From positions 39,076,631 to 39,140,630 of the forward strand of contig NC_092568.1 of NCBI RefSeq assembly GCF_037975245.1: a DNA stretch of 64,000 bases, written 5' to 3'. This DNA is from Apostichopus japonicus. Its lineage: Eukaryota; Echinodermata; Holothuroidea; Aspidochirotida; Stichopodidae. Below, piece after piece: positions 37,301 to 50,265 of this stretch (the first letter of the stretch is position 1; every line of letters begins with the position of its first letter). The notes beneath the pieces were generated by a model. That model was not told where the DNA came from, did no database searches, and was given only the letters and a program-made list of their open reading frames with translations. Position numbers and translations under genes: made by a program.

Positions 37301-38105
37301 AGCTTCAGTTTGGTAAAGAAACATTCCACACCCAGTATTAGAACTTGCCATTTGTGAATGTATACATTACATATTGGAAAGTTTCAGTGAAACTCTTATA
37401 ATTAGCTTCAGTTTGGTAAAGAAACTTGCCCACACGGCATTAGAACTTGCCAATTGTGAATATATACATACAAATTGGAAAGTTTCAGTGAAACTCGTAT
37501 GATCGGCTTCAGTTTGGTAAAGAAACTTTCCCACACTCAGTTTTAGAACGTGCCAATTGTGAATGTATACATTTCATATTGGAAAGTTTCAGTGAAACTT
37601 ATAATTAGCTTCAGTTTGGTAAAGAATCTTTCTCAGACACGGCTTTAGAACTTGCCAATTGTGAATATATACATACAAATTGGAAAGTGTCCGTGAAACT
37701 CGTATGATTAGCTTCAGTTTGGTCAAGAAATTCCCCACACTCAGTTTTAGAAGTTGCCAATTGTTAATGTATACATTGCATATTGGAACGTTTCAGTGAA
37801 ACTCGTATGATTAGCTTCAGTTTGGTAAAGAATCTTTCTCAGACACGGCTGTGAATATATACATACAAATTGGAAAGTGTCCGTGAAACTCGTATGATTA
37901 GCTTCAGTTTGGTCAAGAAATTCCCCACACTCAGTTTTAGAAGTTGCCAATTGTTAATGTATACATTGCATATTGGAACGTTTCAGTGAAACTCGTATGA
38001 TTAGCTTCAGTTTGGTAAAGAAACATTCCCACACTCAGCTTTAGAACTTGCAAATTGTGAATGTATACATTACATATTGGAAAGTTTCAGTGAAACTCTT
38101 ATGAA
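37301..38105. repeat. 103-bp tandem array (about 8 units) upstream of carboxypeptidase 1
   Basis: The unit begins AGCTTCAGTTTGGTAAAGAA and ends GAAACTCGTATGATT. Unit starts are at 37301, 37404, 37505, 37607, 37710, 37813, 37900 and 38003. The unit at 37813 lacks about 16 bp. The array ends about 250 bp before the carboxypeptidase ATG. Confidence 0.95.
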
Positions 38106-38254
38106 ATTGAAAGCATTAGCTATGTACCACACAGTGGTAGTTTTGAAATTTTGTCGAGTAGAAATCAAATAAAGTTTATGAAAAAAGTTGCTGTAGCAAA
38201 AGAAACAAGACCAGCTGTTGTTTACACATCTAAGTAGATCTAATCGCTAAGATT

Positions 38255-38261
38255 AGATAAG
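38255..38261 (+). promoter_or_regulatory. GATA-type motif before carboxypeptidase copy 1
   Basis: AGATAAG lies 105 bp before the ATG. Copies 2 and 3 have AGATAAG and AGATAAC at 100 and 102 bp before their ATGs. A role in gut-type expression through GATA factors is inference. Confidence 0.5.
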
Positions 38262-38359
38262 GAAAAGGATTGCCATCAGGAAGGCAAACTATTTGGGTCA
38301 GGCATAAAGGGAGCTGAAGAGATATCCCAAAGCCCCATATTGAGACATCTTATACCACC

Positions 38360-41300
38360 ATGAAGATATCAGTCGCTATCGTCTTGCTTTTTGCTGCATT
38401 TTGTGCAGGCAAAAAAAGTTACGATGGGTGAGTGATGAAAACTTTATACATTTGGTTGAATTCTATTTCGTTTCATTCTTCGGGGGTTGAAATAAGCTTA
38501 CTAAACCATAATCAAGAATGAAATTTTCATTGCTGTTTCTTCTATTCTAAAAATCTAATCAGGCCCAAGTAGGAAAAATGGGAATCAGGTCCAGTGCTTA
38601 TCTTTGCATCGATTTAATTTCTTAATTAGAAGAAATCATTTCTTTAATAGTACCCAATTTTGTACATTTGAGCTTTGTGTAAGAAATGCATATTTTACTA
38701 ACAGCAAAGAGCAGCGCCATTGTTTATCCTTAAATCTTCGACAACAGCAATAATAAAGACAATAATGTGATAGCAGCTGGGTGTAAGTAGAGTTGATTCA
38801 ACTTTACGAATAGACGTATAGCCTCTTGTAAAGTGCTCTCATTAGGAATGCAAAGATATGAACTATCTGCCTACTTTATCTAATATTGACAGACCAACAT
38901 GGTCAATGAGATTTGTATTTTGTTTTTTGTGCTGCAATGGCTTTCGAGAAGAAAGAAAATGCAAACTCATATTTTTAGTTTTTATATAACTGAAACCTGA
39001 TATTAACCAATTAGAATGAGATTTATTTTCAAAATGGAGCGGTGGTCTATGCATATGAATGTTACTGATTTAAAACATGTTCATACAAAATTAAAAGCAT
39101 TTCATGTAATTTTATTGCAGGTATTCAGTTTATCGAATTACTCCAAAAACAGAACGTGGAAGAGTTGCGATTGCAGAACTTTTTGAGGGCAAATCACTAG
39201 GTGTTCAGGTAATTACTTTCAACTGCATGTTTTAAATATGCATGGTTAATTGTATTCTTGCCAGATAATGTTGCCAGCCTAATGTTACAAGTACAGCAGC
39301 CCGAAACGTAGACTAAGTCTTTAATCTAAGAATAAATGGTATCATAACGCAATTCAGTAGATAAAGCTTCTCTGATAGATTCAAGCTACAAATCCTGATA
39401 TATGCCGCATTTGGTTATAAATCTTCAATTCCACGGAAAATTTAGATTAGATTACGCGCTGAAATTGTTATCGATTTTTTTTTTGTGAATTTATGTACAC
39501 TTTTGGTAGTGTAAGTTTGTGTATATATATTCGGAGGGAACAGCGAGAGCGAATCGTATTCCTTAGATGACGTCACATGACGTCATGAGGTTAGGAAAAT
39601 TTTTCGGGCGAACAAACTTTTCAAGCCCTGAATAGCGTAAATTAATTCTCAATTTTCGACTAGAAAAATCAAGATTTTAACTGGCAGAATGGTTGATATA
39701 TGTTCTAGACAACATGCTTAGATGGATCCCTAAAAGATAGGACGTTGAAGTTTTCGTGTCATGGCCACTTTAAATTAAGCAATTTTGTAGATCTATCCAA
39801 GTTTCTCTTTCAATGGATGAAACTTTATAAGAAGCATGTGAGGACACATTGTTCATATGCACCAGTTATGTGCTATGATACTACAAGGAAAACGAGGCAA
39901 TAGTTTACTTCCATCTGGTTTCTTTCAATACTAACAATAATAAATGTCATGAATATTGTCCTCATGCAAATATGCAACACAGTCAAATGATGCACATCTT
40001 TGTCAACAACCTCAGCCGCAACTTCAACAAGCATTTTACTGTGCCACTAAAATATTATATCTGAGTTATGTAAATGATAAAGTGACCACTCCTAAATGCC
40101 TAGAAATAATTTTTAGGGCCAGAACCTGCAGCGGATTACTTTTGAAAACTTTTAGCGATAAACAATTTTGAGGCAATTTATCCTTCTATTTACACTAATA
40201 ATTATTGTAAAACTCTTTAAAAAGGACACAAAGAACCCTTCTATGAGACAAAAATTACTTTGAAGTATTTAGATAGACTATTGAACGAGTAAACTAATTG
40301 CCCTATTGCCTGCCCAGCTGTTACTGAGTATAAAATTCTCACTGGATCTAGTCGCTCTGCAATTGGACGATGAGATAAGATTGTAAGATAAGAACATAAG
40401 CAGGGCACTTCCAGATCTCATGATAATTCTGGTTGAAGCATTATGTACTATTTAAAACTCAGATGTTGCTGCTTGTATGAATTGTGGCTGAAACGTATTC
40501 TTTAGAATGTTTTACAGACTGAACTCAGGAATAATGGTACCATATTTCCATGTTATTAATCTGCTATTGTATGTACTCAGCTAGAGAAATGAAAGTGAAT
40601 TCTGACCCCATATGGGATGAATGCTCATATTTGCATAAGTCAGCCTAACATCCCAGTTAACACTGTACAGTACAATAAACAGTAGCTGTTAAAATATAAT
40701 ATATAGTCTTGCTGTTCCAGTAACAGTTATAGTTAAGCCCTAAAACAATCTTCGAAATTCAATACCCATAGGTTTGCTAGCTAGATTAGCTACCATGTAC
40801 GAATGCTAAAGACGTGACATCCAAATTGCCAAATATAGCCCCATCTTATTCACTTATCTTTGTGTTCTAACTAGGCGATCCATCGAAATTGTAATGAATG
40901 GAAAACTCAGTTGAGCTAAACTTTATTTTTCTGCAATGTGAAATAGCTTATTCATAGCAACGTTTGGCAATAAAGAAAAAGAAAACTGCGTTGCTAAAAG
41001 TTATTGAACTCTAAAATGTTCCAAAATATTCAAGGACTCACGTCAGCCCTACTTTTGCAGCTGTGTTTGAAGTTGATTATTCACACCAGTATATTTACTT
41101 GACAAAGAGATAAGATCATACTTAATAATTGATGATCTAAACAGGTTAGTTATTCTATTCTTCTCCTTCTGGCGCTAGGCTATTTAGCCCCGTGAGAAAT
41201 TAGACATATCTTAACACACTTTATCACAGTTAAGAAAGGACATTGACCATGCATGTGTCCTTACTTAACATCAAGTTGATGACTGGTAGTAGATCATATG

Positions 41301-44300
41301 AAATAGTCTGGGAATACAATAGTAAATCATCCATGTTGTTTTTATAAATAAAATAACAGCCTCAGAAGAATTAAATCCTGCTTGGATCGATATGTCAGGC
41401 CCACTTACTTTTACACATGATGGTTTTCTATCAATAAAGTATGTTATGAATAAGACTATAATCTTTCCCAAAGTGCCCTGTTCACTTCCCAACTCCCCCC
41501 AAAAATATGGTCACCTTATGTCATGAAGCCAACCAACTTAGTAGGTTAATGGATGATTTACTATATATTGTATATTTATAGCTATATATATATCATAATA
41601 GTAAAGAAGAATCCACATGTACTCCAAAAATAATACGTGCAACATAAAAGATGAATTCATGAAATGTCCACATAATGTAGGCTCATACAGTACATTGCAA
41701 CTGTTATCACATGCTTGGTGTAAGGCAGCTAGGGCTTACTTTTAATGTTGGCTCTCTTTGGGGGTGGGGGGGGGGTGGTCGGGCTCAGTGGGTTTGGACG
41801 TGTTATGTTGTTGTAACGGCAGTTGGATATCAATCTGTTCTGTTCATGATATTTCTGATATATTTGCATCAATGATATCTTTCTGTACATTATCATTTTT
41901 TTCTATATTTTTTTCACCCATGACTCTGGTTTGTATTATTTTATAACTTGCAGCTTGACTTCTGGCACATGTCCCACACTCTTGATGACCCTACAGACGT
42001 AATGGTACCTCCTAGAGTTGCTGGAAGAGTAGAAGACTTTTTGAAGAGGAGAAAGTTGGAGTATTCAGTGTTGGTAGGTCTCATATAGTACCTACTTAAC
42101 AACTTTGAAATGCAAATATCATCTAAAAGTCAGGGATCTGTGGCAAATGATAACATCTTCTAGAACTGACTCGTATTTGTAGCATTCATAAATATTTTGA
42201 ATAATTTATGAACTAAACTTGACATGACATGTGTTAAGAATGATTGGGAGTAATAACTACTATTTTAGTATTGTTAGGCAGGTACAATATGTTGTTGATT
42301 TCTATGTTGACATTGCATGACTTTCTTACAGAACTTAGTAGCATTGAGTATAGTCACACATTAGACCACTAGCAGAATGGGAACATGGGTTATCTCCCAG
42401 CTGATGTTACATGAGAGGATCATACAATTTCACATAAAGTACACAAACATAGCATATACATAGTTCAGGAACTGGTGGGAAATGGGTGGGGAAGGAGGGG
42501 TGTTCTTGAAAAAGTACCTGTGCAAATGTCATTGATGAGTTCTTGCTTTCTCTATCATATCATCGTTTTAAGCTCTAAAATGAATTAAAGAGTGTCTTTT
42601 CTACCATATGTGAAGAATAACACTTTGGTGTTCGGACATAATACAGGTCATAGAGCAATGCAATTGCAAACAAATGCATGATAACAGTAAATTACAAATA
42701 AACCCCCTCCCCCATTGCTCCACCACGAGTCAGTCCCCACTTTCTTAAACAGCCCTGGCTCAAAATTAACTAAAATATTGAGAGGAGAATCTGTATTTTC
42801 ATTTGTAGATTGAAAATGTTGAGGACTTGATTGAGCCCCAGGCTACTTGCGCCTATGACATAACTCAGGAAGAATTCTATACCTGTTACCACACCCTGGA
42901 TGAGGTGAGTTCTATGGTTTCATAAAGTATCCTTACTTACAGACTTGTAATATCATAATATTAATGGAATTGTCCTAGCGTGGGATCAGAAGTGAAATAT
43001 CTTTTAATATTGAATATTTAAATCCTCAGCATTGAGATCATATTAACTTTTTATGCAACTTTCAGGTTTATTTGGAAATTAATAAAACCAAAACTATGAG
43101 ACTATTGTTCTTCCGTATAGATTGATTCTTGGATCGCTAACTTTGCAGCTCTTTACCCTGAAAGGGTGTCGATCGTTCAAGCATCGACCACTCACGAAGG
43201 AAAAGACATTAAGGCCATTAAGGTATGGTATGTGTTTTGAAAAGTCATTTTTTTGGAGGTAAAGGAAACGGTGTTCGGGAAGGAGTGGGGGGGGGGGTGG
43301 ATCGGAACCAGAAAAAGCAATTGAAACATAAGATATGTAGTGTGAATGTTTTTTCAGATAAATCATGTACAGATATATGGAAAATTTATATTTCTGAAAT
43401 AAGAGTGATAGAGTGGTGCAGGAGGGGAGGAGAGGGAGATAACATCATCAGAGTTAAGTTAGTTATAAGTGGGTCATTTAGGTACTCGAATGAATGATGT
43501 TCTTGTTTATTTTTTGTAATATATCAGCTGCTACTTACTTTTACTAAATGACAGAATGGTTGGGATTTGGCTTAACGCCATGTTCAAGAATTGAGTCCCG
43601 ATGACATGATGACAATTTTCCATGGTCATTACAAAAATATCTAACAGGAATCATGGTGTCCTTCATGTTATCTCATATGGTCTTTTGTGTCTTTATTTTT
43701 TTTAGTTTGCAAACTAAAGCAAACATATGGGGACATTGTGTGTGAATTTAGTATATGTTACTGGTTGATACTGTCGTTATTTCATCGTAGTGTGTTTCCT
43801 GAAGTCAAATCAAGTCAAATGGAAGAGAGCAAAGAATGTTTTGCTAGAATGGGGCTCATACCATTGGCCTCGAGATTACAAGCCCTGTGTTCTTTTCCAT
43901 TGTACATAACTTCCAAGCCAGGTTTTCGTCACTCCTTTACTTGAAACCTAAGTATACCTTGTCTCACTTGATGTGATTCATTTACAAGAAGGAACGTAAA
44001 ATTAGTCGGCTTCTACAGCTAGCCCTATTGTCATAAACATTTCCATTCCTTTCTCCTCTTTTTTGAGAATCGTCAAAGATATGACAGTCAGGGGCACAGT
44101 CATATTTAATTTTACTAATATTTTTTTCTTCAGATTTCTGGTAAAAATGCAAACAACCCTGCTGTTGTATTCCTGGGAGGTATCCACGCCAGGGAGTGGA
44201 TTTCACCAGCTACTATGTTGAACATTGCTAAAAAAGTAAGTACCCAGAATTTGGCATAATATGGCTAAATTATGCCTGACCATATTTTCATTGTCATAAC

Positions 44301-47300
44301 CAGTAACAAAACTGAGCAGGTGGGGGGGGGGGACATAGGTAAAGGTTGGGGAATTGGGTGGTCTGGTAGAGTATGTCTGAGAAATTGCAGATCAGTTACA
44401 ACTGACATTTTTTCTACCTGAGTGAAAATTTGCAGAAAGAGGGGAAGGGAGGGGGATTGGGAGAAGTGACCAGAAGCCATTTACTTCCTCTAACTTATTA
44501 TGAATATACCATATATTATATCAAGATTCATACTGCATGACATGTAAGTATACATCATAGTTCGTCATGTTAAGAGCACTGTAAAGTAATACAGACACAG
44601 TTCCATTCACTTATCTGAAATAATCATGAACAATCCTCTTAGTACAAGTATTAGAATAGGTAATCTTGGTACAAGATTATGTTGGATATAAACATGTGTT
44701 AAGTTTGAAATCACTCCCATATGCCAGCAATAATTTTAGAACTTGACAGCGATTGATCTTGCCAGGTACCTTTTTCATCTCGAAACATTCATTCATATCT
44801 ATGTGCTGATCCCTTTGTGTGATATTTGTGCCCAACATTTATATTAATATAATTTATTGAAATTAAATAACAGCAGATCGTCAATAAATCGGTTACAATC
44901 TTTTTCGTAATCTTTTTCTCGGAGGTATTCAAATGGAATTATCAAGGAAATTCTGCGCACAAGAATATACAGCTTTATCTTTCAGGATTTGTGCAAGTAA
45001 AATACACTAGAACCTTTTTCCATTTGGTCTTTTCAGCTTGTGGAAAATTATGGAGTAGATGAAGACATAACGTCTATCCTTGATTTCTATGATATTTACA
45101 TTGTACCAGTTTTCAACAAAGATGGCTACGACTTCAGCTGGACTGACGTAAGTATGGATATATATTTCTCTTTTGTTTCATATTCTCGTATAAAGTATTT
45201 CATACTATAGTCAGCATTAGCTATATTCTGATTTTAAAAACCAAATTTATTATATGTTCTTCATGTGAAATCAAGTAAGAGGATCGACAGGGTATGGATA
45301 TTACTGCACATTTTTGTCAGTTTGGCATCCTAAGGAAGGCCGTAATATGTAATGCTCTTCTTCAGGCCAAACCCAGTTGGTTATACATTTAGTTATGCTC
45401 CTGCCATATATTTCAACTCTCCTGATATCTCGGGGATGGTCTCATTACTTTTGGCACTCTGTCAATCTGTGAAATTCCTTCATGTATAGAAATTCTCCAG
45501 ACGTTTCTCCTAATTCTTGTTCATGATTCAAATTATCATCATAATTGATATTTCTTGTATCGGATTCACCAGCAGTCGAAATAGTACATTTTAGTGAGGA
45601 TGTAAGTTTCTTTCAAAGATAGGAAGAAATGCAGTTTCCAGGCAACTAGTGGTCGTAAAAATCAAATTGTCGATCAGCGCCGACCACAGCCAATTGGAGG
45701 TTATCTTTAGACTCTCCAAATCTTTCACTCTCCCAAAATTTATGTTCTGCCATTCTTTTAGCCCAAATTTGGAGGAGGAAAGGGTGTGGGTTATTTGGGA
45801 AGGGGACTCACAAAGATTAGCGGTGTCTGATCTAGGGTGGGTTAGATTTAGAGGGGATTCCCTCAAGCATGATGGTCAAGCCTGCCTATAGAAAAACAGT
45901 CCTCCTCTCAATCATAATAGTTTGTTACATGATAGCATAAACTACACCAAGTACTGCCATCTGGATTCATCCTTGAGCACACCCAATTGACCAGCCACCG
46001 TGTGATTGTAAACACACGGGCTCTGATGCGACTACGTTCCTGTGTAAAGACAAATTTGGCTTGACCACTGAAATAGTACACTGTGTATTGAATCATGAAT
46101 TTGTTTAAAGGAGCATTCCGTATGGCTTCCATTACCAGCTCGGTCGATATTTCATCTCCCCTGTTTTGGGCCAAAAACAGGGGACTTGGGTGGTATTTGC
46201 TTTACGCAGGGGAGACCATAATGAGGGAACAAGTTAAGTTTCAAAGTCTGGTTTAACAAACGCTGAATGGCATAAGATGAAACTTTCTCATGTATAAAAA
46301 GGTGAAGAAAGTGTTATTTTATTCATTCATAACAGGACAGGATGTGGAGAAAGAACAGAAATCCTAATTCGGGAGCTGCTTGTGTTGGTGTGGATCTGAA
46401 CAGAAATTGGAATGTTGATTTCGGAGGTAAGTGACAAATATAACAAATACAGTGTGTTTTTATTTGGTTAAATCTCTACTATTTAACTCAGAAGGCTGCC
46501 ATGGAACTTTCTTAATAAGTTTCCACCTTGATGAAACTTGCAAAATAAGCCAGGAAACATTAAAATACTTTATTGATCATATTTATTAGCGCCAATGTGT
46601 TTGTTGATAATATACCAATACTGATATAAGAAAAAGTCATTGTTCATCTAAATTCTATGCAAATTGTTCATACTCCACAAATCACTTGTTTAGCTGGTTT
46701 ATTAGTCTGTTCAAATATGTTCAAATAAATATGTTCAAATACGTTTACCATTCAGTGTCGACTAAATTACATCATTGGTTCCTCTTAACACAGTTATCTA
46801 TGGGACAGATGCCTTAAGTAGAGACTGTCAGTTTTAAATTTTGACTATTTGCAAACAATGTAAACAACATGAAATAACTTTGGTGATCTTTATCTCTCTT
46901 CATTAATGTTCATCAGGCACCAATGTAAACTGCATGACACCATTGGTTGTTGATAATTTACCAATCATTAGTAAATTTTTGTATGAGTTTCATCTTTAGT
47001 ATACATGACATGGTGTCATATATTTGATAAATTTATTGTCCAGGCGATGGGGCAAACAATTTGAAGTGTTCAGAGGTTTATCATGGAACAGGACCATTAA
47101 GCGAAGCAGAGACATCTGGATTGGATGAATGGGCCCGAGCCCTCCAAGCAAGCTCTGGACTTCATGTATTCATAGATTTCCATAGTTATGGATTATACTG
47201 GATGTGGCCCTGGGGTTACAGGACTGGTCTCCCCGCAACACCAGATAATGATGAACAGGTATGCACTGTCTCGAAAGAGTCATTTAGAGTATGACAGATG

Positions 47301-48922
47301 TTTAGTGTCCTTTCGTGTCTTCATCTAAGAATAGCGTTAATGTAGAAACTTGCATCTATGTTACTGCTATGCACACATAATTATTACTTGTATGCATTCA
47401 ACATTATTGACAGCAACGGTATTACTCAGCAGAACATATGTGACAGCTAAATTAAACTGTTGTTCCCTATACTGCTACACATCATTAAAACAGTGTGCAC
47501 TATCGAAATGCAATATCATTTAAGGATATTATCATAACGATTGTCTGAAAGGAACATTATGGCAGCAATTTTTTATTGTTTTTTGTTTTGTTTTTAACAT
47601 ATAAAATCCCAGAATATATTGCTTCTGGTTAACACCTATAGCACAGAACTGTGCATTAATGAGATGGCCCAGTCACAGTGCTATAAGTCTGTTCATAGTA
47701 GGGTACATACACAAGAAAATTCAATAATAAAATCTTGTTCAAATATGGTCAACAGTTGCGTTCTATTTCAGCCAAAGTTACTTTAAATGTGTCTTTATAA
47801 TATGATACTAATTATATTAATTAAATAATAATATCGACGTGGAAGACAATTATCTGAGGAGGTTAAGCAGCCGCATATATATGCATGTGGAAGAATCCGA
47901 TTAGCTTATATCCTACACTTCTATATCCGGTGGCGATCTTATCTACAGCTCTTATCTCATTGCTTATCCAATTTTTGTAATGTTTTGCTTGCAGGAGACA
48001 GGTGCTGTACAGGCTACAACAGCTTTACAAGATGTCTTTGGTACAACATACAAAGTACATAACTCAGCTCTCATGTGTGAGTAGCAAACGTGAAATCTTG
48101 TCGAATGAGTTTATGATGAAGTTTATAAATCTAGTTGCCCTGAATTGGTCTGCTTTCATCTAGCTTCTCTCTCTTGACTTTGCTACATACATATTACTTC
48201 TACATATCTGATTTACATATCTTAACCTGACTTGTGTACATTTTGTTCAGCCTCCAGAACTTGACCTGCCCATATGTTTGGTTTAGTCTCAGTATTATCC
48301 CTGACTTGTCTACATTCTGTCTAGCTTATTCAACCTGACTTGTGTACATTTTGTCGCTGCATTCCATCCAGACTTGTCACCTTGTGGTCTATCCTCTCTA
48401 TAAACTCCACTTTTCCAAACTCTAACTAACCTCTATATTACCTCTATAAACTCATATACTTTCTGTTACGGCTCTCTCTTACCTGATACGTCTATTATTC
48501 CTCTTTAGTCTCTATAGCCTGACCTGGTTTTGTTCTGTGTTTTACCTTGAGGTTACCTACATTTTAATCATAGCGGTTTGTTTTCTCTCATCATTTATTC
48601 TTTGTAAAAACCACAGTAGACTTTTAAGGTTGATCTATTTTGATGTTCTTCTACTTTTGACACCCAATTTTCACCTATAACGTGTCTATATTCCGCAGAC
48701 GCTGCTGCTGGTGCTACTGAAGACTGGGCCTACCATACCGCAGGAGCCAAATATTCCTACATTGTTGAACTGAGACCAGAATCTTCGGATGTAGGATTCT
48801 TACTACCAGACAGCCAAATAGAAGCAACTGGTATAGAGACATTTGAAGGAGTAAAAGCACTTCTTCTTTACACGTCTACAGATCCAGATCCTGTCGCTAA
48901 GAAAGTAGATGTCCTTCCATAA
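38360..48922 (+). CDS. Secreted M14A metallocarboxypeptidase, copy 1, 432 aa
   Basis: Eleven exons: 38360-38427, 39121-39208, 41954-42073, 42809-42904, 43121-43222, 44134-44235, 45037-45147, 46336-46426, 47044-47258, 47995-48076 and 48699-48922. All junctions are GT/AG and the total is 1299 nt. Residues 1-17 are a signal peptide ([17 protein letters not shown]) and about 20-105 an M14 activation peptide. In the catalytic domain, zinc ligands are His176 and Glu179 (GGIHAREW) and His306 (IDFHSYG). Substrate residues are Arg237, Asn251-Arg252 (DLNRNW) and Tyr359, and the catalytic Glu is 382 (YIVELRP). All are present, so the enzyme should be active. Glu366 falls where CPA has Ile255 and CPB has Asp255, hinting at preference for basic C-terminal residues; this is inference. 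No clear dibasic activation site was seen. It is probably a digestive proenzyme removing C-terminal amino acids. First of three tandem copies. A poly(A) signal lies at 49432. Confidence 0.95.
39440..39780. mobile_element. Remnant related to the P2RX7_C/THAP element end
   Basis: It lies in intron 2 of carboxypeptidase 1. The segment ends TTTTCGTGTCATGGCCACTTTAA, resembling the right end of the 28475-34182 element (TTACGTGTCACTTGACCTTTAA). Inward of that, TTGATATATG and GCTTAGATGG parallel TTGATATGTA and TCTAAGTTTG there. It also has two TGACGTCA sites at 39568-39587. The left border is unclear and no ORF is present. Confidence 0.45.
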
Positions 48923-50165
48923 TCGTATCATCCTATCATGGTGAATCATATCCTAACTGATTTGGCAATTTGTGTCCTAGCGTGATATATCATACTTACT
49001 TATAAGAATGCACATTAAAATAATGCAAAAACTAGAAACAAATTTTCTCGTTTTGCTCAGTCTGTGAAGTTCAGTAGATACAGTATCTGTTCTTGCAGGA
49101 CTTTTCATCTACCGCTGTTGGGTATGATGGATATATCGGTGAGTGGGAGAATTCAGTATTTTGGTCTTCATTGCTGACTGACCATAAAAGTAAAATTAAG
49201 TTTGTCTCGGAATTCAACTTAAGTTCATCAAGGTTCCATGCAAGATACTTTAATAATTTTGAGTCAATATTAGAATGAGTGAATTACACAGTACATGTTA
49301 TCCTCCGAGTGCATAGTGTCACATCAGACTAATGTACCGTTTACTGCTTAAATGATACCTGAATGTATGATATACTTAACAGTTAATTGTAATGGTTCTT
49401 GCTTTTGAAAAAAGCTTGGATTGACTTTTTGAATAAACTCCAGAATCATTTCAGTTAACATTCGTCCTGCAGTTTTCTTTTTCGAAATCTTCAAGTGTAC
49501 CTTAAACTCTTATTCTTGTCTGATAAGCTTGGTGTTATTTAAATGTAAACTGTAACGTTCTACTGAAAAATGGGCAATAGGTCACTCACATCTTGCAAGG
49601 AGAGGGGATAAATGGGGGGGTGGGAGATCCTAGCCCCTGAGGAATTAAGGGGGTGCATAAAACCTCAGGTGATATCTTGTTCTCCAACAGAATCAACATC
49701 GATGCATACATATTAGCATCAGAAATATAGTTCTTTGTCCAGTTGAACCACATTGCAGTGCATTCTTGACATGATATTGAAAGTAGCAATGTGTTATGTG
49801 ATGTTATATACAGATGTGTTAAAGCAAACATGATATTGAAAGTAGCGATGAGTGTTGTCATGGTATATGCAGATGGGTTAAAGCAAACATGATAGCGATG
49901 TGTGTTGTAATGGTATATGCAGATGGGTTAAAGCAAACATGATATTGAAAGTAGCGATGTGTGTTGTAATGTTATATATGATCTACAAAGCAAACGTTCA
50001 GATAAACCATCTGATACAGAGGAAAAGGGACAAACACATCATTTAAGTGGTTTTTTAAGTTTTTGGAAGATTAATTTTGGCTGAGAATGTAAACAAAAGG
50101 ACAAAGTTGTGACTTAAACTTATAAAGCTGGGGGTCTGTTGCAACACCTGTTGAGTCATGACGCG
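48923..50165. other. Spacer between carboxypeptidase copies 1 and 2
   Basis: It holds the 3' UTR of copy 1 (AATAAA at 49432-49437), a G-rich patch near 49601-49625 and a small tandem array (listed separately). A TATAAA at 50121-50126 precedes copy 2. No coding exon was seen. Confidence 0.5.
49769..49995. repeat. 59-bp tandem repeat, four copies
   Basis: The unit runs from CATGATATTGAAAGTAGCGA to TGGGTTAAAGCAAA. The third copy lacks an internal 9-10 bp and the last diverges at its end. It lies between carboxypeptidase copies 1 and 2. Confidence 0.9.
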
Positions 50166-50172
50166 AGATAAG
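50166..50172 (+). promoter_or_regulatory. GATA-type motif before carboxypeptidase copy 2
   Basis: AGATAAG lies 100 bp before the copy 2 ATG and 45 bp after a TATAAA box, matching the position seen in copies 1 and 3. Confidence 0.45.
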
Positions 50173-50265
50173 TAGAAGTATGCATCAACTTGCTAATTTT
50201 AATTAACTATGGGATATGAATAATTGAAGACCACTTGGCTTTTAGAAAGCAAACATGACAACGTT

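Noticed and set aside
43830..43945. Second tRNA-like or SINE segment in carboxypeptidase 1 intron 5
   Set aside because: Only GGGCTTGTAA is shared with the first SINE-like segment; there is no clear box A or B.
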